From: Erysipelothrix urinaevulpis | GTDB lineage: Bacteria > Bacillota_I > Bacilli_A > Erysipelotrichales > Erysipelotrichaceae | Assembly (NCBI RefSeq): GCF_009828835.1 | Contig: NZ_WTTB01000004.1 | Span: 124,001 to 188,000, forward strand | DNA: 64,000 bases | Direction of reading: 5' to 3' | Shown: piece by piece, positions 34,864 through 44,325 of the stretch | Position numbering within the stretch: position 1 is the stretch's first letter | Layout: each line of letters opens with the position of its first letter | Position numbers and translations under genes: made by a program | The notes under the pieces: generated by a model | Databases searched by the model: none | The model's input: the letters and a program-made list of their open reading frames with translations, nothing else | Told to the model about the DNA's origin: nothing

Positions 34864-36448
34864 TTAATACGACACTTTCATATGGCCTTAATTTAAGATC
34901 TTTTTTAATCTTAAAATCCGAGTAATTATTAATAACGACGTCATGATAATCTTCCTTTAATTCATAGTCAACAACCTTATCATAAAAGTTATGAATGCAA
35001 AGATATTGATCAGCCCTTGTATAAATAAATAAATTGGGATGATCAAGATCGATGAATTCAATATCTCCATCAATCAAAATAGGATCGGACTTACGAATAG
35101 CAATGAGATTTTTATAGAAATAAAAAATTGATTCTTTATCCGCTAAAGCATCTTCCACCGTCCATAAAGTTTTAGCTTTAGAAAAGCCTAACCATGGCTC
35201 AGCATTACTAAAGCCATAATGAATATCGTCATTCCAAGGGATCGGGGTACGTCCATTATCGCGTGATCGTTCTTGAAGTATTTTTAAAACTTCTTTTTCG
35301 GAATGGTCTTTCAATAATATTTTATAGTAATTCAATGATTCAATATCTTGATAGTCACGAATTGAATCGAAATAAGCATTGGGGAGTCCTATTTCTTCAC
35401 CTTGATAAATATAAACAACACCTTTTAATGTGAAGATCATGCTCGCCAACATTGTGGCACCTTCAAAAGATTCATTGGTAAATCTTGAAATTGCCCTGGG
35501 TTGATCGTGATTGTTTAAAAACAATGACATTGACGCATCGTTTTCAATCATTCCTTTTTGCCAATCTGCATAAAGATGCTTAAGTTCTAAAAAATCAAAT
35601 GGTTTTAATGCCCATTTATTTCCATCCTTATAGTCAACTTTAAGGTGATGAAAATTGAAGACTGTACTTAAACCACTTTCACTTTTTTTAGAATATTGAC
35701 TGGCTTTTTCAATGCTAGTGGATGATAATTCTCCCACGGTCATCACATCATCAACCAATGCAAAACTTTTTGCTCCAAGTTTGCGTAAGTATTGACTAAC
35801 GTTGGGTCCATCAGTGTATAAACGTCGTCCATCACCCTGATGATCATCTTCAAACACATCTGGTTTGGAAATTAAATTAATCACATCAAAACGAAATCCT
35901 CGTACACCTTTATCCAACCAATAGCGACATATTTTAACAAATTCATCAAATACAATCGGATTCTCCCAGTTAAGATCAGCTTGTGTTTTATCAAATAAAT
36001 GAAGGTAATATTTATCTAGTTCTTTGACGTATTCAAATGCTGACCCTCCAAATTTAGATTGCCAATTGACCGGATTATCAACGAAGATATAACGATTCAT
36101 AAAATCAACATCGCCTTGAAGCGCTTTTTGAAACCATGGATGTTCTGTTGATGAGTGATTAAATACCATATCAAGCATAATATCCATCCCTCTTAAACGA
36201 GCTTGATCAATTAATGCTTGCAAGTCAGCATCAGTTCCAAAGCGTGGATCTACATGATAATAATCACTGACATCATAGCCATTATCAACGTGTGGAGAAC
36301 GAAAAACAGGTGTTAACCAAAGCACATCGACGCCTAAGAGTGCGAGATAGTCAAGGCGTTGGATAATCCCTTGAATATCTCCTTCTCCACGTCCCCTGGA
36401 ATCATTGAATGATTTTGGGTAAATCTGATAAACAATTTTATTCTCCAT
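34850..36448 (-). CDS. treC: Alpha,alpha-phosphotrehalase (GH13)
   Basis: A 532-residue GH13 enzyme that splits trehalose-6-phosphate into glucose and glucose-6-phosphate. Motifs: YQIYPKSFNDSRG at the start, DMVFNHSS (region I), GFRFDVINLISKP (nucleophile Asp), VGELSS (acid Glu) and LNNHDQPR (region IV). It overlaps treP by 11 bp. Length and motifs are normal. The preceding trehalose-type PTS supports the substrate; oligo-1,6-glucosidase activity is less likely. Confidence 0.93.
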   Translation of the reverse strand: MENKIVYQIYPKSFNDSRGRGEGDIQGIIQRLDYLALLGVDVLWLTPVFRSPHVDNGYDVSDYYHVDPRFGTDADLQALIDQARLRGMDIMLDMVFNHSSTEHPWFQKALQGDVDFMNRYIFVDNPVNWQSKFGGSAFEYVKELDKYYLHLFDKTQADLNWENPIVFDEFVKICRYWLDKGVRGFRFDVINLISKPDVFEDDHQGDGRRLYTDGPNVSQYLRKLGAKSFALVDDVMTVGELSSTSIEKASQYSKKSESGLSTVFNFHHLKVDYKDGNKWALKPFDFLELKHLYADWQKGMIENDASMSLFLNNHDQPRAISRFTNESFEGATMLASMIFTLKGVVYIYQGEEIGLPNAYFDSIRDYQDIESLNYYKILLKDHSEKEVLKILQERSRDNGRTPIPWNDDIHYGFSNAEPWLGFSKAKTLWTVEDALADKESIFYFYKNLIAIRKSDPILIDGDIEFIDLDHPNLFIYTRADQYLCIHNFYDKVVDYELKEDYHDVVINNYSDFKIKKDLKLRPYESVVLKKVI

Positions 36449-37865
36449 TGTTTTTTCGTTTTCCTAAATAAACTGTAATTCCAAAAGGAACCACCATTGC
36501 AACCAACGCTATAAACATAAACTTAGGATAATCAACCAGATTAAAGGATAAAATGCCTGGTAATCCACCAACACCCACAGAATTAGCCATCAGGCCCATA
36601 CCAACTGACAAGATTGCTGCAATACTTGAACCAATCATTGCCGCAATAAAGGGATAGTGATACTTTAAGTTAATCCCAAACATAGCGGGCTCTGTAACCC
36701 CTAAGTAACTAGATATCGCTGCAGGAATTGAAACTTGTTCTTCTTCCTTATTACCACGATTTAAGAATATTATTCCAACGACTGCACTTCCTTGAGCAAT
36801 GTTACTAAAGGCAATCATCGGCCATAATAATGTTCCACCAAAGTCATTGGCTAATTGTAAGTCAATAGCATTGGTCATATGATGAAGCCCTGTAATTACC
36901 AAAGGTGAGTAGAAGAAACCGAAAATCGCGGCAAAGATAACTCTGACTTGGGAGGTCAAACCAGCATAGACACCACTGGAGATCGCACTCCCAATCTTCC
37001 AACCAATTGGCCCTAAAACAACATGAGCAAATAATACAGTGGGAATCAGGGCAAACAAAGGAACAAAAATCATTGATATTGCATTAGGAATAATCTTTTT
37101 AAAGAATCGTTCTAAATAAACAAGGGTAAATCCTGCCAACATGGCTGGAATAACCTGTGCTTGGTAACCAATCATTTGAATTTGTGTAAAACCAAAATCC
37201 CATACAGGTATTTCCGCAACAGGAGTTCCTGCAACAGCATATGCGTTAAGAAGTTGTGGAGAAACCAATGTGATTCCTAAGACAATCCCTAAAATTTGAG
37301 TTGTCCCCATCTTACGAGAAATAGACCAGGTAATACCAACTGGTAAAAATTGAAAAATTGCTTCCCCAATTAACCATAAGAAATGATTCACACCACCCCA
37401 AAACGGATAAACACTCGCAATGGTCGCTTTACTTCCATCAATCAAAGTTATAATCTTAACACCTTCGAGAATATTTCTAAACCCTAAAATTAATCCCCCA
37501 ACGACAATCGCTGGAATTAAAGGTGCAAATATTTCCGCTAAATTACTGGCTAATTTTTGCAAGAAATTTTGCTGTGTCTTTGCCAGTTCCTTAACCGTGT
37601 CTTTACTTGTTCCTTCAATTCCACTTAACGCAGAAAGTTCTTGATAAAATACATCAACATCATTCCCAATAATAACTTGGAACTGACCTGCTTGCGTAAA
37701 ACTCCCCTTGACACTTGGAATGGCTTCAATTGCCTCCACATCAGCATTCCCAGGCTCAACCAGAACAAATCTCAAACGTGTAACACAATGGGTCATGCCC
37801 GAAATATTATCCTTACCCCCAATTGCATCCAAAAGTATCTGTGCATCGTTTGTATAGCTTGCCAT
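36438..37865 (-). CDS. treP: PTS trehalose transporter IIBC
   Basis: A 475-residue IIBC protein. The IIB domain (residues 1-85) has its phosphorylated Cys in GMTHCVTRLRF; the IIC domain has about ten helices with a glucose-superfamily layout (TEPAMFGINL near the end). No IIA domain is fused, so a general glucose-type IIA is needed. AGGAGG precedes the ATG. Expression is controlled by the leader described at 37911-38129. Confidence 0.92.
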   Translation of the reverse strand: MASYTNDAQILLDAIGGKDNISGMTHCVTRLRFVLVEPGNADVEAIEAIPSVKGSFTQAGQFQVIIGNDVDVFYQELSALSGIEGTSKDTVKELAKTQQNFLQKLASNLAEIFAPLIPAIVVGGLILGFRNILEGVKIITLIDGSKATIASVYPFWGGVNHFLWLIGEAIFQFLPVGITWSISRKMGTTQILGIVLGITLVSPQLLNAYAVAGTPVAEIPVWDFGFTQIQMIGYQAQVIPAMLAGFTLVYLERFFKKIIPNAISMIFVPLFALIPTVLFAHVVLGPIGWKIGSAISSGVYAGLTSQVRVIFAAIFGFFYSPLVITGLHHMTNAIDLQLANDFGGTLLWPMIAFSNIAQGSAVVGIIFLNRGNKEEEQVSIPAAISSYLGVTEPAMFGINLKYHYPFIAAMIGSSIAAILSVGMGLMANSVGVGGLPGILSFNLVDYPKFMFIALVAMVVPFGITVYLGKRKNNGE

Positions 37866-37910
37866 AACTCTTCCTCCTTTTTCTAGACATCAATCAAGAG
37901 TAGAAAATAA

Positions 37911-37960
37911 TAAAGACCTTTCCTAGGCCACTATAAAAAGTAGCTTCTAAGAAAGGTCTT
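37911..37960 (-). terminator. Leader terminator controlled by antitermination
   Basis: AAGACCTTTC pairs with GAAAGGTCTT at the base of a long hairpin, with an AT-rich T tract after it on the minus strand. It lies between the promoter and treP and shares bases with the RAT. Confidence 0.85.
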
Positions 37961-37988
37961 GCCCAAATTACATTAAGGTTACAAGCCT
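37955..37988 (-). promoter_or_regulatory. RAT (ribonucleic antiterminator) site
   Basis: Minus strand reads GGCTTGTAACC, then a spacer, then GGGCAAGACC: the two conserved halves (TTGTNAC and GGCAAAACC-like) of a BglG/LicT RNA target. The second half overlaps the terminator stem, so the two folds exclude each other. Confidence 0.85.
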
Positions 37989-38071
37989 ACTTTAATCATT
38001 TAAGACTAAAGCCTCGTTATTATTTTCATTCATCAGAATCGATGTCATTTTTTAAAGAATCATTGAAACGC

Positions 38072-38085
38072 TGTAAGCGCTACGA
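38072..38085. promoter_or_regulatory. CcpA cre site
   Basis: TGTAAGCGCTACGA matches the cre consensus around its GCGC core. It starts about 10-20 bp after the expected transcript start of the treP promoter, a position where CcpA acts as a roadblock. It also lies in a hairpin (AAAGAATC/GATTCTTT, 38048-38092). Confidence 0.75.
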
Positions 38086-38100
38086 TTCTTTTCATCTTCA

Positions 38101-38129
38101 TTATCATATAGGTCCTACACTTTGTCAAG
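38101..38129 (-). promoter_or_regulatory. Promoter of the trehalose operon
   Basis: TTGACA (38124-38129) and GATAAT (38101-38106) on the minus strand with a 17-nt spacer. The transcript would carry a leader of about 230 nt with cre, RAT and terminator in order. Confidence 0.85.
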
Positions 38130-38163
38130 TTTTTATTTAGTACCCTTGCCTATGGTTTATCAT

Positions 38164-39000
38164 TCAAATAGATGTGGACATTAACTCCAAACGATGAATA
38201 TGAATGGTTAAGTACACCATTTCCTGTGATTTAAGAGGCGTATCAAAGCGTTTTTCAATATATAAACGAATAGAGTTTGCAACACCGTATGCTTTAGGAA
38301 AATCTGTCATTACATTTTTTAGTACGATTTCATCAAAATCAATCTGTTCTTTCGATACAACACGATGTAAGAGCATTTTTAAATGAACCATAATTCTTTG
38401 TGTCGCTAATTCTTCTGGCTTAAGAGCAATAAGATATGTATCACGGATAATGTTTAAAAGATCAAACACTGCATCAATGACAATGGTTGATTGATTATTA
38501 AGATTATCGTTTAAACCATTCACAACATGAACTGTTAAAAAGCCAACCTCATCAAATGGTAAATTAATAGCAAACTCTTTATTGATACGTTGAAATACCT
38601 TTTCTGAAAATCTGAATTCTTCTGGATATAAGATTTTTAAATCATAGATTAATAAGTTCCGAATTTCTTGTCCATCACGATGACGCTGCATTGCAAAATT
38701 TATATGATCGATTATTGTTAAAAAAGCGTGCGAACCGAGAGTTAAACTCAACAACTCACTTTCCTCTTTAATCAAGCGATACAATTTCATAAAGACATCT
38801 TCAGGTATTTCCTCGATTAATTGGCTCGATTTGTAATAATCTTCACGTTTAAGTTCGAATATTTTTTCTATTTTTTCATTCGGTATCTGTTGAAGGGGTT
38901 TTGAATTAAAGCCAATACCTAAACCTACAACGATATATTCTTGAAAATTATGCGTTGCTTGGACAACATTATTGTTTAATATTTTCTTAATTCTATACAT
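38164..39000 (-). CDS. BglG/LicT-family antiterminator
   Basis: A 278-residue RNA-binding antiterminator: CAT domain at 1-55 (YRIKKILNNNVVQATHNFQE), then PRD1 (conserved His in DHINFAMQRHRDG) and PRD2 (LTVHVVNGL and LTIHIHRLE). PTS phosphorylation of PRD histidines controls dimerisation and RNA binding. It is just upstream of treP, whose leader holds a matching RAT, so it very likely switches on trehalose use. Confidence 0.93.
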   Translation of the reverse strand: MYRIKKILNNNVVQATHNFQEYIVVGLGIGFNSKPLQQIPNEKIEKIFELKREDYYKSSQLIEEIPEDVFMKLYRLIKEESELLSLTLGSHAFLTIIDHINFAMQRHRDGQEIRNLLIYDLKILYPEEFRFSEKVFQRINKEFAINLPFDEVGFLTVHVVNGLNDNLNNQSTIVIDAVFDLLNIIRDTYLIALKPEELATQRIMVHLKMLLHRVVSKEQIDFDEIVLKNVMTDFPKAYGVANSIRLYIEKRFDTPLKSQEMVYLTIHIHRLELMSTSI

Positions 39001-39057
39001 ATTGCCACCCCTTTCTCTTATTCCATTATAGTGTAAGTTTTAATTTATTTCCATAAT

Positions 39058-39088
39058 AATAAAAACAAGCAAAGCTTAACTTTGCTTG
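39058..39088 (-). terminator. Intrinsic terminator at the end of the shikimate/quinate-like operon
   Basis: ACAAGCAAAG and CTTTGCTTGT form a perfect 10-bp stem followed by TTTT on the minus strand. It overlaps the MFS stop codon. Confidence 0.85.
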
Positions 39089-40245
39089 TATCGTCGTACA
39101 ACAATGGTCGCTGCAATTAGATTAATAATGCCAACCATGAGATTAAAATACATCACTAATTTAATATTTCTATTTGCTAGAACCCCCGTAATGTAGGGAA
39201 TCAACATCACAGAAATGCTTGTTGCCATTGTATAGACACTGGTAACCCTACCTTTAAAATGGGGGTAGAAATCAATCATAATCGCAAGTGCGATTTGCCA
39301 TATTCCTCCAGCAGCAAATACACCGATAAAGAATGTAGCGACCTTAATGAATAAAACACTGGGTATTAAGATAATCAATGTTAATAAAACAACAGAGATC
39401 GAGGAACAAACCCAAAGAATCCAGTGATCACACCGAGTCTTTTTTGATACATATGCAGTAATGAATACAGATATAAAAGATCCTAAACTATAAAGAGAAA
39501 CTAATTTCAATGCTTCAGCACGTTCCATATTCACAACTTGCATCGCATACTCTGGCATCCACCAAGCAATGATATTGAATAGTGTAACAATTGTAAAACC
39601 TAATGTAACAAGAGCTACCCCTTCTAATTTAGAATCACGTTTTAGATGTGTGTCAATCTTATTTATGACATTTTGTTTTGGGTTAAGTTCTGGAAACTTG
39701 CATCGCCACATTACAATTAGATTAATGAGCAATAAAAGAATGCACATGACAAAAGTATATCCATAATAAAGGTCTTCGATTAGGAGAAATCCTACAATGT
39801 AAGGAAGAATAAATTGTCCAATCGAAATAAATGCTTTGTTAAAAACTGAAACACTGCAAGAGAAATTTGGGTAAATTTCTGCAATGGCTGGGTACGTCCC
39901 AGTATCTAAAAATGCATTCGCGAAACCTGCAAATAAAGCAAAAAAAGCAGCTAAATAAATGAGATGACTGAACATAATGCCAGTAAAGAAAATAAGATAG
40001 GAAATCATACCGATAAGAATAATTGGTTTTCTTCCCAGTCTATCAGAGAGATAACCACTTAAGTACAAGACAAGAACTCGACCTAAACCAATGCAAGAAA
40101 TAACAAGAGAGACCCCCTTTGCATCGGTTTGAAGTTGAACCATCAATTCTTTAAGATGTTGCGATAATATAATTGCAGCCATCCCTTGTAAAATATAGTT
40201 AAAGAAGAGCGAAAAAACAGTGATCTTTTTCTCTCTATTGTTCAT
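39076..40245 (-). CDS. MFS transporter
   Basis: A 389-residue 12-helix carrier: GYLSDRLGRKPIILIG (loop 2-3) is the MFS hallmark. The ATG at 40245 overlaps the end of the oxidoreductase gene by 11 bp and fits the domain start (NNREKKITVFSLFFNYILQG); a longer frame adds 24 residues unlike the family. Related to the carrier at 43105 in the same operon. Likely moves a cyclic organic acid. Confidence 0.85.
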   Translation of the reverse strand: MNNREKKITVFSLFFNYILQGMAAIILSQHLKELMVQLQTDAKGVSLVISCIGLGRVLVLYLSGYLSDRLGRKPIILIGMISYLIFFTGIMFSHLIYLAAFFALFAGFANAFLDTGTYPAIAEIYPNFSCSVSVFNKAFISIGQFILPYIVGFLLIEDLYYGYTFVMCILLLLINLIVMWRCKFPELNPKQNVINKIDTHLKRDSKLEGVALVTLGFTIVTLFNIIAWWMPEYAMQVVNMERAEALKLVSLYSLGSFISVFITAYVSKKTRCDHWILWVCSSISVVLLTLIILIPSVLFIKVATFFIGVFAAGGIWQIALAIMIDFYPHFKGRVTSVYTMATSISVMLIPYITGVLANRNIKLVMYFNLMVGIINLIAATIVVRRYKQS

Positions 40246-42253
40246 TGTCGCGCTCTTTTTCTTCGTCAATTCGATGAAGAACACTGATAATATCATGAGC
40301 TTCACGTACACCATCAATTATTTTTCGTGCCCGTTTACTATCACCAATGTTTAATATTTTTATGCCTTTCGTAGCATTTAAATGTCCAAGTTTTTCTAAG
40401 AGTGGATTAAAAGATTTCATACCTAGGCATACAAATCCCTCATCAAAAAATAGTTCTTTTTCTTGATTACGATGTTCGACAACAAAACTATTTTCTTTCA
40501 CTTCTATAAGTTTAGTATCTGTTAACATTTCAACACGATCATCATCAAGAACATGCAATGTATGGAGTTTAGTAATCAGATCTAAATCTTTCCCAACTTC
40601 GTCTTGTAGTTCAATCACTTTAACAGACTTCGCATTTCGTTTAGTATAGTATTCTGCTACATCAAGCCCCACTGCACCACCACCAACAATGACAATATTC
40701 TTGTCTTGAGTTTCTTTGAAATTACCCATGTTATGAATTAAATCAAAAATAGTATGAACGCATTTATCATCCTTGCTTAGATTTGATAATAACCCTTTAA
40801 TCGGTGGTAAAAGAGGAACAGAACCTGTCGCATTTACAATGAGATCATACGACATTTCTTCAATATCTTCTTCTTGAATTTGAGTATTCAAATGAACAGA
40901 TAAACATTCAAGTTTATTTGCACGTTGAATTAAATAAGTAGAAAAGTCTTCAATTCTGCGCTTTTCTGGTAGTTTACTAATATCGACTGATAATCCACCT
41001 AAATACGATTTTTGTTCATATAAATCAACCGTACAATTTAACTCAGCAGCAGTACAGGCAGCTTCTAGTCCTGCTGTTCCTCCCCCAATAACCGCTACTT
41101 TTACATCATGTTTAACTGGTGATAACTTATAATCATCTTCATAAAATATATCAGGATTTACAGTGCATCGGATTGGTCGTCCTAAACGAATTCGATGATC
41201 GGCACAACCAATATTACAAGAAATACACTTTCTTAATTCTTCGATCCGACCACTTTCAACTTTTTTAACCCAATTTGGTTCGGCAATCAAACCACGACCC
41301 ATTGCAATTAAATCAGATTCATTGTTTTTAATAATTTTTTCAGCCACAAATGGTGTTCTTATATTTCCCGAGACGATTGTCAGTTTATGAGGAAACCGTT
41401 CTTTTACAGCTTTTGATAAATAGGATCGCCAGCCATCTTCGAGATGCATGACATCAATTTGATAAAACAAGCTATCATTTAGTGCACAGGATACATCCAA
41501 AATATCGATTTCTTCGACAAAGTATTCTAATAAATCTAATGTTTCTTCGAGTGTATTCCCATTTTCTAAAAATTCATCTGCACTGAATCGAAGCATGATT
41601 GGAAAGTTATTACCGACTGCTTTCCTTATTGCCTCCACAACTTCTTTAGCAAATCTTGCTCTATTCTCAATCGAACCACCATATTCATCCTTGCGATTAT
41701 TTGTGATAGGTGATAAAAATTGACTGATTAAATAGGAGTGTCCTGCATGAATTTCTACCGCGTCAAATCCTGCTCTTTGAGCACGATGAGCTCCTTCGGC
41801 ATACTTTTCTATAATTGATTTGATTTCAACTTGAGTCAATGGTCTTGGAATTGCTCCGTTTTTCTTCGACGGTAAATTCGAAGCTGATACTTGTTGCAAT
41901 CCATCCAATCTCAATGGACTTGCTGATGCGCCAGCATGATTAATTTGAACTGAACAGCATGCACCATAAAAGTGCATCCGTTCAGTAAATTTATAGAGAC
42001 CTGGTAAATATTGATCATTATCCATTCTTAATTGAGTCGTTCCGTTTGTGCCCATGGGATAGTCAATACATACATTCTCTAAAATAATAAGACCTGTGCC
42101 CCCTTGGGCACGTTGTTCATAATAGGCAAGATGGTCTTTATTCATCGAACCATCAATATTCGCAAAATTGGTTCCAATCGGCGGCATAACAATACGATTC
42201 CGTAGTGTCATTGCTTTAACCGAAAGTGGTGATAATACATTGTTAAATGACAT
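40235..42253 (-). CDS. FMN/Fe-S/FAD oxidoreductase, 2,4-dienoyl-CoA reductase type (old yellow enzyme)
   Basis: A 672-residue three-part flavoenzyme. Residues 1-335 form an FMN-binding TIM barrel (RIVMPPIGTN, IHAGHSYLISQFLSP, RKDEYGGSIENRARF). A [4Fe-4S] site follows (CISCNIGC near 341, with a further Cys in RCTVNP). The rest binds FAD and NAD(P)H (VAVIGGGTAGLEAA and IVIVGGGAVGLDVAEYY). Such enzymes reduce activated C=C bonds. With an AroE-like dehydrogenase and two organic-acid carriers, reduction of a shikimate/quinate-derived ring is a likely role, as in the Listeria qui genes. Confidence 0.88.
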   Translation of the reverse strand: MSFNNVLSPLSVKAMTLRNRIVMPPIGTNFANIDGSMNKDHLAYYEQRAQGGTGLIILENVCIDYPMGTNGTTQLRMDNDQYLPGLYKFTERMHFYGACCSVQINHAGASASPLRLDGLQQVSASNLPSKKNGAIPRPLTQVEIKSIIEKYAEGAHRAQRAGFDAVEIHAGHSYLISQFLSPITNNRKDEYGGSIENRARFAKEVVEAIRKAVGNNFPIMLRFSADEFLENGNTLEETLDLLEYFVEEIDILDVSCALNDSLFYQIDVMHLEDGWRSYLSKAVKERFPHKLTIVSGNIRTPFVAEKIIKNNESDLIAMGRGLIAEPNWVKKVESGRIEELRKCISCNIGCADHRIRLGRPIRCTVNPDIFYEDDYKLSPVKHDVKVAVIGGGTAGLEAACTAAELNCTVDLYEQKSYLGGLSVDISKLPEKRRIEDFSTYLIQRANKLECLSVHLNTQIQEEDIEEMSYDLIVNATGSVPLLPPIKGLLSNLSKDDKCVHTIFDLIHNMGNFKETQDKNIVIVGGGAVGLDVAEYYTKRNAKSVKVIELQDEVGKDLDLITKLHTLHVLDDDRVEMLTDTKLIEVKENSFVVEHRNQEKELFFDEGFVCLGMKSFNPLLEKLGHLNATKGIKILNIGDSKRARKIIDGVREAHDIISVLHRIDEEKERDNEQ

Positions 42254-42262
42254 AGTACACCT

Positions 42263-43105
42263 CTAATCTTCTCTTAACTTCTGCCCTGTCCACATTTTAA
42301 AATTAATTTCGGCTTGCCCAATGAGCATTCCTTCTCCATTAATTATCTGACAGTTTTTTTCCTTCGCATGGTCTAACAGTACCGTTGTTTCTGGATTATA
42401 AATTGTATCCGCAACAACCATTCCATCTTTAATGAAATTAGCATGAGGCAACGCCATCTTATCCTCATGTGGTTCCATCCCCATTGATGTCGCATTAATT
42501 AATATGCTACTTTTCAAGATTGCTTTTTTTAATTGCTCTTCATCAAGCAAATCAATCAAATGAACAATCGTATTGGTTTGACTTTCAAGTCGTTTCACTA
42601 AGTCTTGAGCTAATTCAAACGATGCATCTTTAATATTGAACAAGTATAATTCTTTTACATTTTCTAAACATAATTGGGCAGCAATGGCAGTACCTGCACC
42701 CCCAACACCTAATAATGTTACAATTTCCGACTCCAATTTAACACCATGTTTTTTTAAGTTGTTTGTAAACCCGATCCCATCAGTGTTGTAACCGACCACC
42801 GCCTCATCTTCAACGACTAAACAGTTGACAGCTCCCACTAATTCCGCGCTTTTATCTAAACGATCTAAATATGGAATCACTGACACTTTATTAGGCATGG
42901 AAACATTCGCTCCCAAGAAATTTAATGCTTTAAAACTATCGACAGTTTCTTTGATATTTGATCCATTAACATTAAAAGACAGATAAATTGCATTGATATC
43001 TAAACGTCTAAACGCTTCATTGTATAAGTCTGGTGATTTAGAATGATCGTGTGGATCTGCAAATAATCCCAATAATCGTGTTTTTGCATTGACTATGTTT
43101 CCCAT
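42263..43105 (-). CDS. Shikimate/quinate dehydrogenase (AroE family)
   Basis: A 280-residue NAD(P) enzyme. It has SKSPDLYNEAF (substrate site), NVSMPNK with the catalytic Lys, NTDGIGF with the catalytic Asp, GVGGAGTAIA (cofactor loop), INATSMGMEP and NGEGMLIGQAEINF. Its ATG overlaps the stop of the MFS gene. The Ser in SKSP is kept and the family also uses quinate. In an operon with carriers and an old yellow enzyme, a catabolic role is more likely than aromatic amino acid synthesis. Confidence 0.9.
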   Translation of the reverse strand: MGNIVNAKTRLLGLFADPHDHSKSPDLYNEAFRRLDINAIYLSFNVNGSNIKETVDSFKALNFLGANVSMPNKVSVIPYLDRLDKSAELVGAVNCLVVEDEAVVGYNTDGIGFTNNLKKHGVKLESEIVTLLGVGGAGTAIAAQLCLENVKELYLFNIKDASFELAQDLVKRLESQTNTIVHLIDLLDEEQLKKAILKSSILINATSMGMEPHEDKMALPHANFIKDGMVVADTIYNPETTVLLDHAKEKNCQIINGEGMLIGQAEINFKMWTGQKLRED

Positions 43106-44325
43106 TATCGTTCTTCTTTCTCAAAAATAGATTTTAATCCAAAGACTTTTTTGTAACGTGTTGCTAGAATTACCATCAAAATGAAGCCAACAATCGCAAC
43201 GCCTGCATCAAGAAGCATGACTTTTGTGAAATCAACATTTAATAAGTATTGGGCTATTTTGGGCATGACGAATGTTGCGGACGCCATAAATATATTATAG
43301 ATCCCTGTATTTCTCCCTTTACGTGCTGGGAAAAATCGTGATAACAAGGCATTTCCCATTTGTAAAACACCACCCGCTGCCGTGAAGCCGACGATAGGTG
43401 CTCCAATCGACAAGGTTGTTGCACTTGGGAATAAATAAATCATCATTAATGCAAGCGATGATATCAATGTATAAATAACTAACAGCGCCATTTCTCTTAT
43501 GCCTTTTGACATCAGCATTGATGATACAAATACTGCTAAGAATGCTCCAAATGTATAAGTGGTCGTCAAGAAACGAGCGGACATGTCACTCATCCCAACA
43601 ACGTCAGTTCCATAAAGTGTAATCACTTGTTGGAAAAGATAAAAGGTCGACATACAGAAGAAAGCATAAATAATAATCATGACACCCTCTACATTATATC
43701 GAGGTTCAACCACGAATATTTCTTTGGCTGCTTCACTCTCTGTTTCTTCTTTAGCAATCTTTTTATGATCTGGAAAATCAGCTTTAAGCATGATAATAGT
43801 GTTGATAATTATAATAACAAGCGGCAAGACAATTGACCAACCATACCACATATTTTTTCCAGTCAAGAAACCGATGAAGATTGGTAATAACATACCAGAT
43901 GTTGAAATGAATCCTTTAACGATAACTGAAGCTGTACTTTGGTTATTTGGATAAATCTCCATTAATGCTGGATAGGAAGCGGCATCCAAGAACGAGGTCG
44001 CTGCTCCTGCAATAAATGCCACGAATGAAGCAACAAATAGATTTGTATTCACGAGCAATAAACCAAAGAACAGAATGTATCCAAACATCCCAATTAACGC
44101 TAATGGCTTACGCCCAAATCGATCCGATAATTCCCCGGCAAAAAATAAGATTAGAAATTTACCAATTCCTACCGCAGAAATAACGCCCATAACACCAGCC
44201 TTATCTGTGTTCCATAATACAGCAAACGATGCTGCGTTTTGTGAAATAATAATTGCTTGGATCCCATGAACAAAATAATTCATGTAGATTGCAAAAGCAG
44301 TAAGATTGTACTTGTTTTTTTTCAT
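43105..44325 (-). CDS. MFS transporter, organic-acid type
   Basis: A 406-residue 12-helix carrier with GELSDRFGRKPLALIGMFGY in loop 2-3. First structural gene of the operon after the LysR regulator, with which it overlaps by 4 bp. Probably imports quinate, shikimate or a similar cyclic acid. The operon has a second related MFS gene at its end, perhaps for product export or exchange. Confidence 0.86.
   Translation of the reverse strand: MKKNKYNLTAFAIYMNYFVHGIQAIIISQNAASFAVLWNTDKAGVMGVISAVGIGKFLILFFAGELSDRFGRKPLALIGMFGYILFFGLLLVNTNLFVASFVAFIAGAATSFLDAASYPALMEIYPNNQSTASVIVKGFISTSGMLLPIFIGFLTGKNMWYGWSIVLPLVIIIINTIIMLKADFPDHKKIAKEETESEAAKEIFVVEPRYNVEGVMIIIYAFFCMSTFYLFQQVITLYGTDVVGMSDMSARFLTTTYTFGAFLAVFVSSMLMSKGIREMALLVIYTLISSLALMMIYLFPSATTLSIGAPIVGFTAAGGVLQMGNALLSRFFPARKGRNTGIYNIFMASATFVMPKIAQYLLNVDFTKVMLLDAGVAIVGFILMVILATRYKKVFGLKSIFEKEER

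Noticed and set aside
38048-38092. AAAGAATC/GATTCTTT hairpin as a riboswitch
   Set aside because: No known riboswitch core was recognised; the cre site and RAT/terminator explain the leader better. It could still act as a weak terminator for the antiterminator gene.
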